From positions 6,483,001-6,547,000 of the forward strand of contig NZ_CP015136.1 in assembly GCF_001618865.1 (NCBI RefSeq): a stretch of 64,000 nt of DNA, given 5' to 3'. The notes under the pieces were generated by a model, which was not told the DNA's origin, made no database searches, and was given only the letters and a program-made list of their open reading frames with translations. This document shows positions 27,017 through 35,886 of this stretch, piece by piece. Source of the stretch: Luteitalea pratensis (GTDB lineage: Bacteria > Acidobacteriota > Vicinamibacteria > Vicinamibacterales > Vicinamibacteraceae). Numbering within the stretch: the stretch's first letter is position 1; every line of letters begins with the position of its first letter. Both the position numbers and the translations under genes were made by a program.

Positions 27017-30000
27017 TCAGAAGTAGTACTTGAACGCGAACTGGATGATGCGGCGGCCGTACTTGTTGTTCTGCGGCAGGATGCCGAAGTTGGGGTTGTC
27101 CAGGACGCCGTTCGTGTACTGCAGCTTCAGGTTGTTGGCGTCGAACAGCGCCCGCTGCGGGTGATTGAAGACGTTGGTGAAGGAGGCGCGGAACTGGAAG
27201 CGCTTCACCCCACCGAGGTTGAAGTTCTTGAACACCGCGAAGTCGTTGTTGATGTAGCCCGGCCCGCGGACGTTGGACGGGAAGATGTACGTGCCCAATT
27301 GTCCCGGTGCCGGCAGCGTGAAGCATGCGGGATTGAGGATCTGATCACCTGACAACCCAGTCGTCGGATCGCAGGTGAGCAGCGGCATCACCGCCATGTC
27401 GGGGCTGCCGCTGTAGGACTGGGAGCTGATGGTGTTTCCGCTGGCGTCGGTCCCGGCCAGGCCGAAGTTGGCACCGCCGGGCGAAGCCAGCGGCTGCAGC
27501 GGCGCGCCGCTGATGTAGGTCGACACCCCCGTCAACTGCCAGCCGCCCAGGATCGCGTTCATCAACGCGCTGTTCTCGACGTCGGGCAGCAGCCAGCTGT
27601 ACCCGATATTGAAGACGTGGGTGCGGTCGTAGCCGAGTATGCCGTACGCAAAATCGCGTGGGTCGCCAGGCGGAATCACTACCGCCCCCTGGCCGCCGCC
27701 GCGAATGCCCAGCGCCTTCGAGAACGTGTACGATGCCGTCATGCTGAACTTCGACGTCTGCCGGCTCAACAGCGCCTGCAGGCTGTTGTAGTTCTGATAC
27801 TGGTTGTGTCGCACGACGTTGAGCCCGCCGTACTGCGGCAGCGGCCGATACTGATTCGGGTCTCCGGTCGGATCGTTCAGCATTGCGCCGTACGGCACGT
27901 AGTTGATGTTCTCCAACCCGGAGTTCAGCAGGCGGTCGCTCTTGCTGCCCACGTAGGCCGTCTCGAGGTTGAAGCGCCATGGCAGCCGCTGCTGGACCGT
28001 CAGGCTCCAGCTCTGTGTACGCGGCTGATCCTCATCGTCACGCTGGATGGTGCCGCCTATCGTCGGGTTCACGTTCGGATCGACGTTGGAGACCTGCGAC
28101 AGCGGCACGTTGAACGTGTTGGTGAACGTCACGCCATAGGGCAGGTCGATGAGCCCGGAATACGGGCCCTGCGCGTCGTGGAAGTTGAAGATGCCGTAGC
28201 CACCGCGCAGCAGCGTGCCGCCGCTGCCAGAAAGGTCGTAGGCAAAGCCGACGCGGGGCGCCAGGAACACCGGCTGGATGTCGACACCTGAGGTTGGCAC
28301 GCTGCCGTCCCGAGCCGTCCACGTGATGCCCGGGAATTCGGTGGCCGGCGCACTGGCGTTGTACAGGGCCGGATCCCACACGGCCATGCCGACACCGTTG
28401 CGCTCGTACCACGCGCCGAGGTGCGACAGCCGCAAGCCAAGGTCGACGGTGAGCCGGCTGCTCACCTTCCAGCTGTCCTGCACGTACCCCTCGAAGATGT
28501 GGTACGCCATGTCGCGGACGATGTTGGGCGACTGCTCGCCATACTCGGCCAGCGTGCCCGTGAGCAGGTCGGAGAAGTAGTTGCCGGTGGTGCCGTTCGC
28601 CCACGGCGCAGGGATCAGGCGGCCGTTCGAGTCGCCGTTGCCGGGCTGGCTGTTGTTCACCCACTCGTAGTAGCCACCAATCTTCAGCGTGTGCGCGCCT
28701 GCGACTTTCGTGACGTTCTGCGCGCCCGAGATCAGCCACTTGGTCGCGAACAGCACCGGGTCGAAGCCGCCCGGGTTGAGCAGCGTCGGGCCATTGTCCC
28801 ACCCGGTCATCGACGGAATCTGATCGAGGCCGTTGTTGCCGTAGATACCCGGCACGTTGTAACCGAGCGCCGCCCGCGACACCTTGCTCGGGTCACGGAA
28901 CTGGTTCGGGAAATCGATGAAGGTCGTGGCAAACGTCGACTCGGACGTGAAGGTGGGACTGAAGATGTGCGTCAGGCTCACCGTCGATGAGTGCGAACGA
29001 TTGGGCGCCGTCACCTCGGTCGGGTACGGCACCTGGTTGGCGTTGCGCCACCAGAGACCAACCGGGAAGTTCTGTTCTTCGGCCTGCAGGTTGTACCGCG
29101 CGAAGATGCGCGTGTTGTCGGTGACGTTCACATCGACGCGCGTCAGCCACTGGTGCATGTTCTGGTCGAGCTCGACGTTCTGGGCATAGTTGTAGCCCTG
29201 CGCGAGCGCCGGATCCACGTTCGGCAGCGGGAACAGGCCCATCAGCTGCTGCGCATTCGGGTCGATCTGGTTGGCGGGGATGACCCCGTTCACGAGGTTG
29301 TTGGGAACGGCGGCGGAGTACGCGTTGCCGAGGTTGGCAAAGGACGCCGTGTCGCGGAAGTCGCCGTTGCGCATCGCCTCGGTTGGCACCCACGACCGCA
29401 GCGTGCCCGTGTCGAGGCGCTGACGGTAGTACTCGTAGCCGGTGAAGAAGAAGACCTTGTCGCGGTTCTTGTTGAAGTCGGTGCCCGGGATCAGCAGCGG
29501 GCCGCCGATGTTGAACCCGGGATAGCCGAACTGGTTCTTCGGCTTGTTCTCTGCGCCGTCGACCTTGCTGATGCTGTTCAGGAACCAGTCGTTGGAGTTG
29601 AGCCGGTAGTCGCGGAGGTAGTAATAGCCCATGCCGTGGAAGTCACGGCCGCCGCCCTTGCTCACCACGTCGATGGTCACCGGGCCCTTGGCGTGCTCGG
29701 CGCCGAAGTTGGACTGCAGCACCTTGAATTCGCCGACCATGTCCGGGTTCGGGTTCACCGACGTCGCGCAGTTGCAGCCCGGGTCTGAGGCATGCGCGCC
29801 GTCGACGACGATGTCGAGTGCGTCGACGCGTGAACCATTGCCGGAGAAGTTGCCGACGGCGCTCTGCTGCCCACCCTCGCCATTGCCGTTGATGCCGATG
29901 ATCTCGCCGCTGAACGCGGGGGCGTTGTTGGTGCCGCCGCTGCGCGGCGTCATGCCGGGCAGGAGTTTCAGGAGTTCTGCGGTCGATCGTCCGACCATCG

Positions 30001-30550
30001 GGATGTTCTGGATCTGCTCGGAGGTCAGGCGCGCGCTCTTCTCGCCCGAGTCCGTCGGCGCGATCTCGGGACGCGACACCACGGACACGGTCTCGGACAG
30101 AGTGCCGACAGTGAGCTGGATACCGGTGACCTGCCGGCGCTCGCCAAGGCGAATGGCGATGTCGGTCGCTTCCCAGCTGTTGAAGCTCTGCAACTCGATC
30201 TTGACGGAGTAGGTCGACGCTGCCACCGCGGCAAAGACGAATACGCCCTGCTCGTTGGTAACCGTGGTCTGCGCGGTGCGCGTCGACTGATCGGTGAGCG
30301 TGACCGTGGCGCCTGGGAGCACGCCACCCTGGGCGTCGGTCACGGTGCCCGACAGCGATCCGAACAGGGATTGCCCCGCGGCCAGGCCGTTGACGGCGAC
30401 GAGCAGCGCCAGTGCCACCAGGACGGGCACGAGCCAGCGGCGTCGGGACGGGTACGGCGTACACGTCTGGATCGACGTGAACGGGGGCAGCCCGCAGAGC
30501 TGTCGAGGCCGCTCGTACATTCGGACTACGTGCATGGTCGCCTCGGACAT
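27017..30550 (-). CDS. TonB-dependent receptor, Oar-like with carboxypeptidase regulatory domain
   Basis: An outer-membrane protein of about 1177 residues. A long N-region precedes a signal helix (VLVALALLVAVNGLAAG). A CarboxypepD_reg-like beta domain follows (SLSGTVTDAQGGVLPGATVT, LTDQSTRTAQTTVTNEQGVF), then a plug (AELLKLLPGMTPRSGG, VDGAHASDPGCNCATS) and a large 22-strand-type barrel ending in RRIIQFAFKYYF. The terminal Phe is typical for barrel insertion. No iron or B12 genes are adjacent. In acidobacteria such receptors are usually linked to uptake of glycans or peptides. ATG starts at 30550, 30535 (with GAGG five bases upstream) and 30520 are possible. Confidence 0.9.
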   Translation of the reverse strand: MSEATMHVVRMYERPRQLCGLPPFTSIQTCTPYPSRRRWLVPVLVALALLVAVNGLAAGQSLFGSLSGTVTDAQGGVLPGATVTLTDQSTRTAQTTVTNEQGVFVFAAVAASTYSVKIELQSFNSWEATDIAIRLGERRQVTGIQLTVGTLSETVSVVSRPEIAPTDSGEKSARLTSEQIQNIPMVGRSTAELLKLLPGMTPRSGGTNNAPAFSGEIIGINGNGEGGQQSAVGNFSGNGSRVDALDIVVDGAHASDPGCNCATSVNPNPDMVGEFKVLQSNFGAEHAKGPVTIDVVSKGGGRDFHGMGYYYLRDYRLNSNDWFLNSISKVDGAENKPKNQFGYPGFNIGGPLLIPGTDFNKNRDKVFFFTGYEYYRQRLDTGTLRSWVPTEAMRNGDFRDTASFANLGNAYSAAVPNNLVNGVIPANQIDPNAQQLMGLFPLPNVDPALAQGYNYAQNVELDQNMHQWLTRVDVNVTDNTRIFARYNLQAEEQNFPVGLWWRNANQVPYPTEVTAPNRSHSSTVSLTHIFSPTFTSESTFATTFIDFPNQFRDPSKVSRAALGYNVPGIYGNNGLDQIPSMTGWDNGPTLLNPGGFDPVLFATKWLISGAQNVTKVAGAHTLKIGGYYEWVNNSQPGNGDSNGRLIPAPWANGTTGNYFSDLLTGTLAEYGEQSPNIVRDMAYHIFEGYVQDSWKVSSRLTVDLGLRLSHLGAWYERNGVGMAVWDPALYNASAPATEFPGITWTARDGSVPTSGVDIQPVFLAPRVGFAYDLSGSGGTLLRGGYGIFNFHDAQGPYSGLIDLPYGVTFTNTFNVPLSQVSNVDPNVNPTIGGTIQRDDEDQPRTQSWSLTVQQRLPWRFNLETAYVGSKSDRLLNSGLENINYVPYGAMLNDPTGDPNQYRPLPQYGGLNVVRHNQYQNYNSLQALLSRQTSKFSMTASYTFSKALGIRGGGQGAVVIPPGDPRDFAYGILGYDRTHVFNIGYSWLLPDVENSALMNAILGGWQLTGVSTYISGAPLQPLASPGGANFGLAGTDASGNTISSQSYSGSPDMAVMPLLTCDPTTGLSGDQILNPACFTLPAPGQLGTYIFPSNVRGPGYINNDFAVFKNFNLGGVKRFQFRASFTNVFNHPQRALFDANNLKLQYTNGVLDNPNFGILPQNNKYGRRIIQFAFKYYF

Positions 30551-31006
30551 GTGACGCACGGCGGGAACCGAATCCCGTCGTGCCGGATCACCGTGGTCTC
30601 ACCACTCAAATTTTGCGAACGCACGCAGTATCGGGACCGGAAACACGAGATGTCAAGGGGATTTTGGCCTCGTGGGTGGTGCCAATGAACGTGGCGTTTC
30701 TGCCTCATCCACGAGACTAACGCAAAGTGGTCAAGCCACTGCGTGGATTTTTGGCTCAACAGGTCCGAATTGCACCAGAGGAGCGACGTCGTACCTGCGG
30801 CTTCCTGCCTCAGTCGAGGCGAGGAATTTTGGTTTTGTCAGGGATTTCGTACTGGTCTGGCCACGCGAGAGGTGGCCTGACCAGTGGCAACGCTCGACCA
30901 GCAGGCGGCGCGTCCTCACCCAAACCTATTAGCTCTCCAAGGCGAGTCAGCGAGTACCGAATCGAAGCAACTTCGGCCGGGCCAGGCCGTGGTACAACCC
31001 GTCGAT
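30551..31006. other. Divergent regulatory gap between TonB receptor and CRTAC1 operon
   Basis: About 450 bp without a supported gene, with lower GC than its surroundings. It must contain the promoters of both flanking transcription units. Visible structure: a small hairpin with stem AGTGG / CCACT at 30726-30740 followed by TGGATTTTTGG, and a strong inverted repeat at 30851-30885. In the CRTAC1 frame a GTG at 30884 would extend that protein by 41 residues into this gap, but it lies in the inverted repeat and the peptide looks non-coding. Confidence 0.6.
30851..30885. promoter_or_regulatory. Perfect-ended inverted repeat upstream of CRTAC1 operon
   Basis: The arms are ACTGGTCTGGCCAC and GGTGGCCTGACCAGT, separated by about 6 nt, with a single mismatch. 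The repeat lies 122 bp upstream of the CRTAC1 ATG and is unrelated to the REPIN-like elements (no GTAG/CTAC ends). It could be a regulator-binding operator or an RNA hairpin in the leader. No T-tract follows, so termination is less likely. Confidence 0.5.
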
Positions 31007-32719
31007 ATGCCTGATCTGTGGCTCCCGCGGTGGTCACGCCGCGAGTTCCTCCGCGTCGCCGGAAGCACCGCCGTTGCCGCGGCGTCGCCGTGGCCGGCCG
31101 CCCATGCCCAAGGGCCCGAGGCGACCTTCGAAGCCGTTCCGCCTGGCCGTAGCGGCATTACGTGGGTGCACGACAACGCCATGTCCGAGTTCCGGTACCT
31201 GCCCGAGACATGCGGATCGGGCTGCGCGTTCCTCGATTACGACGGCGACGGGTGGATGGACCTCTACCTGGTCAACAGCGGACCGGCCGACTTCTTCACC
31301 CCGAAGACGCCGCTGCGCAACGCGTTGTACCGCAACAATCGGGACGGGACGTTCACCGACGTCACCGAGAAGGCCGGCGTACCGGGCGGGACGTTCGGCA
31401 TGGGCGTCGCGGTCGGCGATTTCGACAACGACGGCTTCCCCGACCTGTTGGTCACCGCCTACGGCAATTGCACGCTGTACCGCAACAACGGCAACGGCAC
31501 GTTCACCAACGTCACCGACAAGGCAGGATTGCGCGTGCCGGGATGGACGACGAGCGCGGTGTGGTTCGACTACGACAACGACGGCCGTCTCGACCTGTTT
31601 GTCTGCAGCTTCGTCGAGTTCTCGCTCAAGACCAACGTCTACTGCGGCGACAACAAGCTGGGACGCCGGTACTACTGCATCCCGCGCGTCTTCAAGCCGT
31701 CGGCCTCGTTCCTGTTCCACAACAACGGCGACGGCACCTTCACCGACGTCACCAGGGGCACCGACATCCAGCGCGCCCTCGGCAAGGGCCTCGGCGTCGT
31801 CGCGACCGACGTCAACAAGGACGGGCAGCTCGATCTGTTCGTCGCCAACGACACGGTGCAGAACTTCCTGTTCATGAACCGCGGCGCCGGCAAGTGGGAC
31901 GAGATCGGGCTGTCGTCGGAAGTCGGCTTCTCGGCCAACGGCCAGCCGCGTTCGGGCATGGGCGTGGACGCCGCCGACTTCGACCAGGATGGCTGGGAAG
32001 ACCTGTTTGTCGCCAACGTCGACCAGGAGATGTTCTCCCTCTACAAGAACCGCGGCAACGAGTCGTTCCAGGACGTGGCCCACGCCAATGGCGTGGCGCA
32101 GTCGACGCGCCTGCTCAGTGGCTGGGGGCTGAAGTTCTTCGACTACGACAACGACGGTCACCTCGACCTGCTGCTCTCCAATGGCCACCCGGACGACATG
32201 ATCGAGAAGTACTCGACGCAGGTGACCTACAGGGAGCCGCTGCTGCTGTTCCGCAACGAGGGTGGGCGTCTCAAGGACGTGAGCGCGAGCAGCGGCCCGG
32301 TGTTCAAGGAGCAGTTTTCCGCGCGCGGTCTCGCCGTCGGCGACTTCGACAACGATGGCCGCCTCGACGTCCTGATCAACAACAACGGCTCGGCACCGAC
32401 GCTGCTGCACAACCGCGCCGGCCGTGACCACCACTGGATCGGGCTCACGCTTCAGGGCGTGAAATGCAACCGCGACGCGATCGGCGCGCGAATCAGCTGG
32501 TCGGTCGGCGGCAAGGTCACCCGCCGCTTCAAGACCGGCGGCGGCAGTTACCTCTCGGCGCACGATCCGCGCGAGATCCTCGGCCTCGGCACGGCGACGC
32601 ATGTCGACTGGATCGAGATTGCCTGGCCGGCGCCGAGTACGCAGGTGGACCGCATCACCACCGCCAAGGTCGATGCCTACCAGAAGGTGGTCGAGGGCAA
32701 GGGGGTGGTCAACGGGTGA
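31007..32719 (+). CDS. Tat-exported CRTAC1-family FG-GAP/ASPIC-UnbV protein
   Basis: A 570-residue protein starting [10 protein letters not shown], with the twin-arginine motif [11 protein letters not shown] at about 10-20 and cleavage after AHAQG. FG-GAP blades follow ([77 protein letters not shown]), then an ASPIC/UnbV domain ([36 protein letters not shown]). Tat export distinguishes it from the two other CRTAC1 proteins here and implies folding before export. It heads the operon with the pentaheme cytochrome. No enzymatic activity is established for the family; calcium-binding propeller function is inferred. Confidence 0.89.
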   Translation: MPDLWLPRWSRREFLRVAGSTAVAAASPWPAAHAQGPEATFEAVPPGRSGITWVHDNAMSEFRYLPETCGSGCAFLDYDGDGWMDLYLVNSGPADFFTPKTPLRNALYRNNRDGTFTDVTEKAGVPGGTFGMGVAVGDFDNDGFPDLLVTAYGNCTLYRNNGNGTFTNVTDKAGLRVPGWTTSAVWFDYDNDGRLDLFVCSFVEFSLKTNVYCGDNKLGRRYYCIPRVFKPSASFLFHNNGDGTFTDVTRGTDIQRALGKGLGVVATDVNKDGQLDLFVANDTVQNFLFMNRGAGKWDEIGLSSEVGFSANGQPRSGMGVDAADFDQDGWEDLFVANVDQEMFSLYKNRGNESFQDVAHANGVAQSTRLLSGWGLKFFDYDNDGHLDLLLSNGHPDDMIEKYSTQVTYREPLLLFRNEGGRLKDVSASSGPVFKEQFSARGLAVGDFDNDGRLDVLINNNGSAPTLLHNRAGRDHHWIGLTLQGVKCNRDAIGARISWSVGGKVTRRFKTGGGSYLSAHDPREILGLGTATHVDWIEIAWPAPSTQVDRITTAKVDAYQKVVEGKGVVNG

Positions 32720-32720
32720 C

Positions 32721-32770
32721 GAACGCCGAACGTTGAACGCCGAACGCCGCTCGAAAGAACGTTGAACGCC
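32721..32770. repeat. GAACGCCGAACGTTGAACG word array
   Basis: Six-base words GAACGC, CGAACG and TTGAAC, as at 5536-5611, start two bases after the CRTAC1 stop codon. They are followed directly by the REPIN-like pair at 32786. Confidence 0.75.
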
Positions 32771-32785
32771 GCGTCTACGCGGAGT

Positions 32786-32841
32786 GTAGCCGCCGACCTT
32801 GGTCGGCGGTCAGTGATGCGTCGAGCAAGCTCGACGCCTAC
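32786..32841. repeat. REPIN-like hairpin pair, copy 4
   Basis: GTAG (32786-32789), then a hairpin CCGCCGACC / GGTCGGCGG with loop TT (32790-32809), an 8-nt spacer, a hairpin GCGTCGAGC / GCTCGACGC with loop AA (32818-32837), and CTAC (32838-32841). This is the most compact and clearest copy. Its second half is identical over 20 nt to the solitary hairpin at 43588-43615. Confidence 0.8.
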
Positions 32842-32842
32842 A

Positions 32843-32880
32843 GTGCTCCTGCGCTCCTGCGCTCCTGAGCTCCTGCGTCT
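32843..32880. repeat. GCTCCTGC tandem word array
   Basis: Four near-copies of an 8-bp unit (GCTCCTGC, with one GAGCTCCTG variant) lie immediately after REPIN-like copy 4 and 70 bp before the pentaheme gene start. Confidence 0.7.
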
Positions 32881-32949
32881 GAAGCTCGCCACTAGTGCTT
32901 TCAGGTGACCAGCGACATCGCCAGGCGCCGATAAGCTGGGCTCTTCGAC

Positions 32950-35886
32950 ATGTCTGCTCAGCTCCTTTCCGGGCGCCGCGCGTGGTGGCTCGCCGGCTTC
33001 TTCCTGCTGCTCCTGAACAGCGCCTACCTCGGCGCATTCGCAACCGCGTCGGGCTTCTACTACGCGCAGGTGGCGCTGCACGTGGTCGGTGGCATCGTGC
33101 TCGGCGCGACGGCCCTGCGGTTCCTGGCGCGGCACCGCCGCGTGCCGGAGGGCTGGGGCGTCGCCATCGGTCCGCTGCTCGTCGCGCTTGCCACCGGGCT
33201 GATCCTCTCCTGGACCGGCGCGACCCGCCCCTGGCGCTGGCTCCTCTACACGCACATCGCGGCGTCGGTCCTCGGGACCGTGCCGGTACTCCTGGCGCTG
33301 CTGGTGAGGTCCTTTGGCCCGGGCTTCCGTGGCACGGCCGACGTCCGGGCGGCCCGGTTGCTGCGCGTCGGCGTGGCCGTCACGCTCGTCGCGCTGGTCG
33401 GCTCGGTGGCGTACGTGAGCCGCTATGGTGCGGTGCGCCGGGCGTCCTACCGCATCCGGAACCCGTCGATCGTGCCGACGTCGATGCGCGAAGAGGGCGC
33501 GGGTCCCGCAAGTCGGTTCTTCCCGTCATCGGCCAACACCGACCGCAACACCGTGATCCCCTCGAACTTCTTCATGACGAGCAAGGACTGCGCGCGGTGC
33601 CACAAGCAGATCTACGACGAGTGGAACGAGTCGGCGCACCATTTCGCATCGTTCAACAACCAGTGGTACCGGAAGTCGATCGAGTACATGCAGGACATGG
33701 TCGGCACGACGCCGTCCAAGTGGTGTGCCGGCTGCCATGACCACGCCGTGTTCTTCAACGGCCGCTTCGACACGCCGATCAAGCAGCAGATCGACACGCC
33801 GGAGGCGCAGAACGGGCTGAGCTGCACGTCGTGCCATGCAATCACGCACGTGGGCAGCTCGATGGGCAACGGCAACTTCGTCATCGAGTACCCACCGCTG
33901 CACGACCTGGCGGTCAGCGGCCAGCCACTGCTCCAGTGGACGCACGACAAGTTGCTCGAGCTCGACCCGCAGCCGCACCGCGAGACGTTCCTGAAGCCGT
34001 TCATGACCGACCAGACGCCCGAGTACTGCAGCAGCTGCCACAAGGTGCACCTGGACGTGCCGGTCAACGGCTATCGCTGGATTCGCGGCTTCAACGACTA
34101 CGACAACTGGCAGGCGTCGGGCGTGTCGGGCATGGGCGCACGCGCCTTCTACTACCCCGCGAAGTCGGCCGGCTGTGGCGACTGTCACATGCCGAAGGTC
34201 GCCTCGACCGACCCGACAGCCAGGGACGGCAAGCACAAGAGCCACCGGTTCGCGGCCGCCAACACCGCGTTGCCGTTCGTGAACGGGCACGCGACGCAGC
34301 TGAAGGCCGTCCAGTCCTTCCTCAAGGACGGCCAGGTGAGCATCGACATCTTTGGTCTCGTGCGCTCGTCGGCGGGCACGGCTGGCGAGGAACGCGCGGT
34401 TGCCGGCAGCGAGCCGCGTGCCGCCAGCACCTTCGCCGTCGGTGAGGAGTCGATCAACTTCGGCGCGAGCACGGCGGTACTCAAGCCGGCGCTGCCGGTG
34501 GTGGCGCCGCTCGACAAGGTCACGCCGGCCGTTCGGCGCGGCGAGTCGGTGCGCCTCGAGGTCGTGGTGCGCACGCGCAAGGTCGGGCACTTCTTCCCGG
34601 GCGGCACCGTGGACGGCTTCGACGTCTGGGTCGAGCTCGAAGCTGTCGACAGCAAGGGACGCACGATCATGCACAGCGGCGTCGTCGCCGACGATGGCAA
34701 GGGGCCGGTCGAACCCGGCGCGCACTTCTACCGGAGCCTGCTGCTCGACGCCAGGGGCAACCCGATCAACAAGCGCAACGCCTGGTCGGCGCGATCGGTC
34801 GCGTACGTGCGCCTGATCCCGCCCGGCGCGGCCGACACGATCCACTACCGTCTCGACGTACCCGCCGACGCGGGTGACCGGATCACCCTCAAGGCGAGGC
34901 TGAACTACCGCAAGTTCGCCTGGTGGAACACGCAGTGGGCGTTTGCCGGCGTGCGCGACCCGGCGCAGCGCGACGCGAGCATCGGCCGCGACCACGACAG
35001 CGGTCGCTGGCTGTTCACGGGCGACACGTCACACGTGCCGGGAGGTGTGAAGGCCATCCCCGCGATCCCGATCACGGTGATGGCCGAGGCGACGGCGACG
35101 CTGCAGGTGGTCGGCGCGACCGATCCCCTCCCACCTGACGCGCCCCTGGTACACCAGAGCGTGCGCGAGCGCTGGAACGACTACGGCATCGGCCTCCTGC
35201 TGCAGGGGGACCTCAAGGGCGCGGAAGCGGCGTTTCTCAACGTGACTCAGGCCGAGCCCGGCTATGCCGACGGCTGGGTCAACGTCGCCAGGGCCCGCAT
35301 CAACGAGGGAAACGTCGATGGCGCCGGTGAGGTCCTGAAGAAGGCGCTTGCGATCAACCCGGCGCTGGCCAAGACCCACTTCTTCGTCGGCCAGACCGCC
35401 AAATCGCTTGGCAACTACGACGATGCGATCACGCACCTGCGCGAAGCCGCACGCCAGTTCCCACGTGATCGGGTGGTGCGCAACCAGCTCGGGCGGGTGC
35501 TGTTCCTGAAGCGGCAGTATCCGGAGGCCGTCAGCGAGTTCAAGGCAGCGCTCGATGTGGACCCCGAGGATCTGCAGGCGCATTACAACCTGATGCTCTG
35601 CTACCAGGGCATGGGCCAGCAGGAACTCGCCATGCGCGAGCGGACGTTGTACGAACGCTTCAAGGCCGACGAGGCGTCGCAGGCGATTACCGGCGACTAC
35701 CGCCGCCTGAACCCCGACGATAACAACGAGCGGCAGGGCGTGCACGAGCATCGGCAGGCGTCCGCGTGGCCCGCGGGTGGTAGGGACGGCTCTCCGAGCC
35801 GTCCATCTCCAAAGAGCCATCCTTCACCCGCGGAGACCGCACGGACATGGACCGCTCAGAGAGCGGTCCCTACCTCGCAGAAATGA
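32950..35886 (+). CDS. Membrane-anchored pentaheme c-type cytochrome with TPR domain
   Basis: A 978-residue protein. The N-terminus has about five transmembrane helices (residues 12-150). A cytochrome c554-like region carries five CXXCH heme sites near residues 213 (CARCH), 258 (CAGCH), 292 (CTSCH), 359 (CSSCH) and 408 (CGDCH), with extra His residues available as distal ligands. A beta domain lies at about 530-690 (VGHFFPGGTVDGFDVWVELE) and TPRs at about 735-900 (GDLKGAEAAFLNVTQAEPGY, NYDDAITHLREAARQFPRDR). The architecture suggests periplasmic electron transfer, with the TPR part as docking surface. The last 30-40 residues are translated from a REPIN-like repeat and are unlikely to be ancestral. 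Its TGA overlaps the next ATG. Confidence 0.9.
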   Translation: MSAQLLSGRRAWWLAGFFLLLLNSAYLGAFATASGFYYAQVALHVVGGIVLGATALRFLARHRRVPEGWGVAIGPLLVALATGLILSWTGATRPWRWLLYTHIAASVLGTVPVLLALLVRSFGPGFRGTADVRAARLLRVGVAVTLVALVGSVAYVSRYGAVRRASYRIRNPSIVPTSMREEGAGPASRFFPSSANTDRNTVIPSNFFMTSKDCARCHKQIYDEWNESAHHFASFNNQWYRKSIEYMQDMVGTTPSKWCAGCHDHAVFFNGRFDTPIKQQIDTPEAQNGLSCTSCHAITHVGSSMGNGNFVIEYPPLHDLAVSGQPLLQWTHDKLLELDPQPHRETFLKPFMTDQTPEYCSSCHKVHLDVPVNGYRWIRGFNDYDNWQASGVSGMGARAFYYPAKSAGCGDCHMPKVASTDPTARDGKHKSHRFAAANTALPFVNGHATQLKAVQSFLKDGQVSIDIFGLVRSSAGTAGEERAVAGSEPRAASTFAVGEESINFGASTAVLKPALPVVAPLDKVTPAVRRGESVRLEVVVRTRKVGHFFPGGTVDGFDVWVELEAVDSKGRTIMHSGVVADDGKGPVEPGAHFYRSLLLDARGNPINKRNAWSARSVAYVRLIPPGAADTIHYRLDVPADAGDRITLKARLNYRKFAWWNTQWAFAGVRDPAQRDASIGRDHDSGRWLFTGDTSHVPGGVKAIPAIPITVMAEATATLQVVGATDPLPPDAPLVHQSVRERWNDYGIGLLLQGDLKGAEAAFLNVTQAEPGYADGWVNVARARINEGNVDGAGEVLKKALAINPALAKTHFFVGQTAKSLGNYDDAITHLREAARQFPRDRVVRNQLGRVLFLKRQYPEAVSEFKAALDVDPEDLQAHYNLMLCYQGMGQQELAMRERTLYERFKADEASQAITGDYRRLNPDDNNERQGVHEHRQASAWPAGGRDGSPSRPSPKSHPSPAETARTWTAQRAVPTSQK
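35779..35874. repeat. REPIN-like hairpin pair, copy 5, inside the 3' end of the cytochrome gene
   Basis: GGTAGGGA (35779-35786) with hairpin GGACGGCTC-type stems (35784-35804, loop TCC), a spacer, a hairpin GGACCGCTC / GAGCGGTCC with loop AGA (35849-35869), and TCCCTACC (35867-35874). The outer ends are perfect inverted copies of each other. The whole element is translated as the C-terminus of the pentaheme protein. The architecture is identical to the intergenic copy at 42403. Confidence 0.85.

Noticed and set aside
30884-31006. 41-residue N-terminal extension of the CRTAC1 protein from GTG 30884
   Set aside because: The GTG lies inside an inverted repeat, the peptide has no signal character, and the Tat motif follows the ATG at 31007 at the normal distance.
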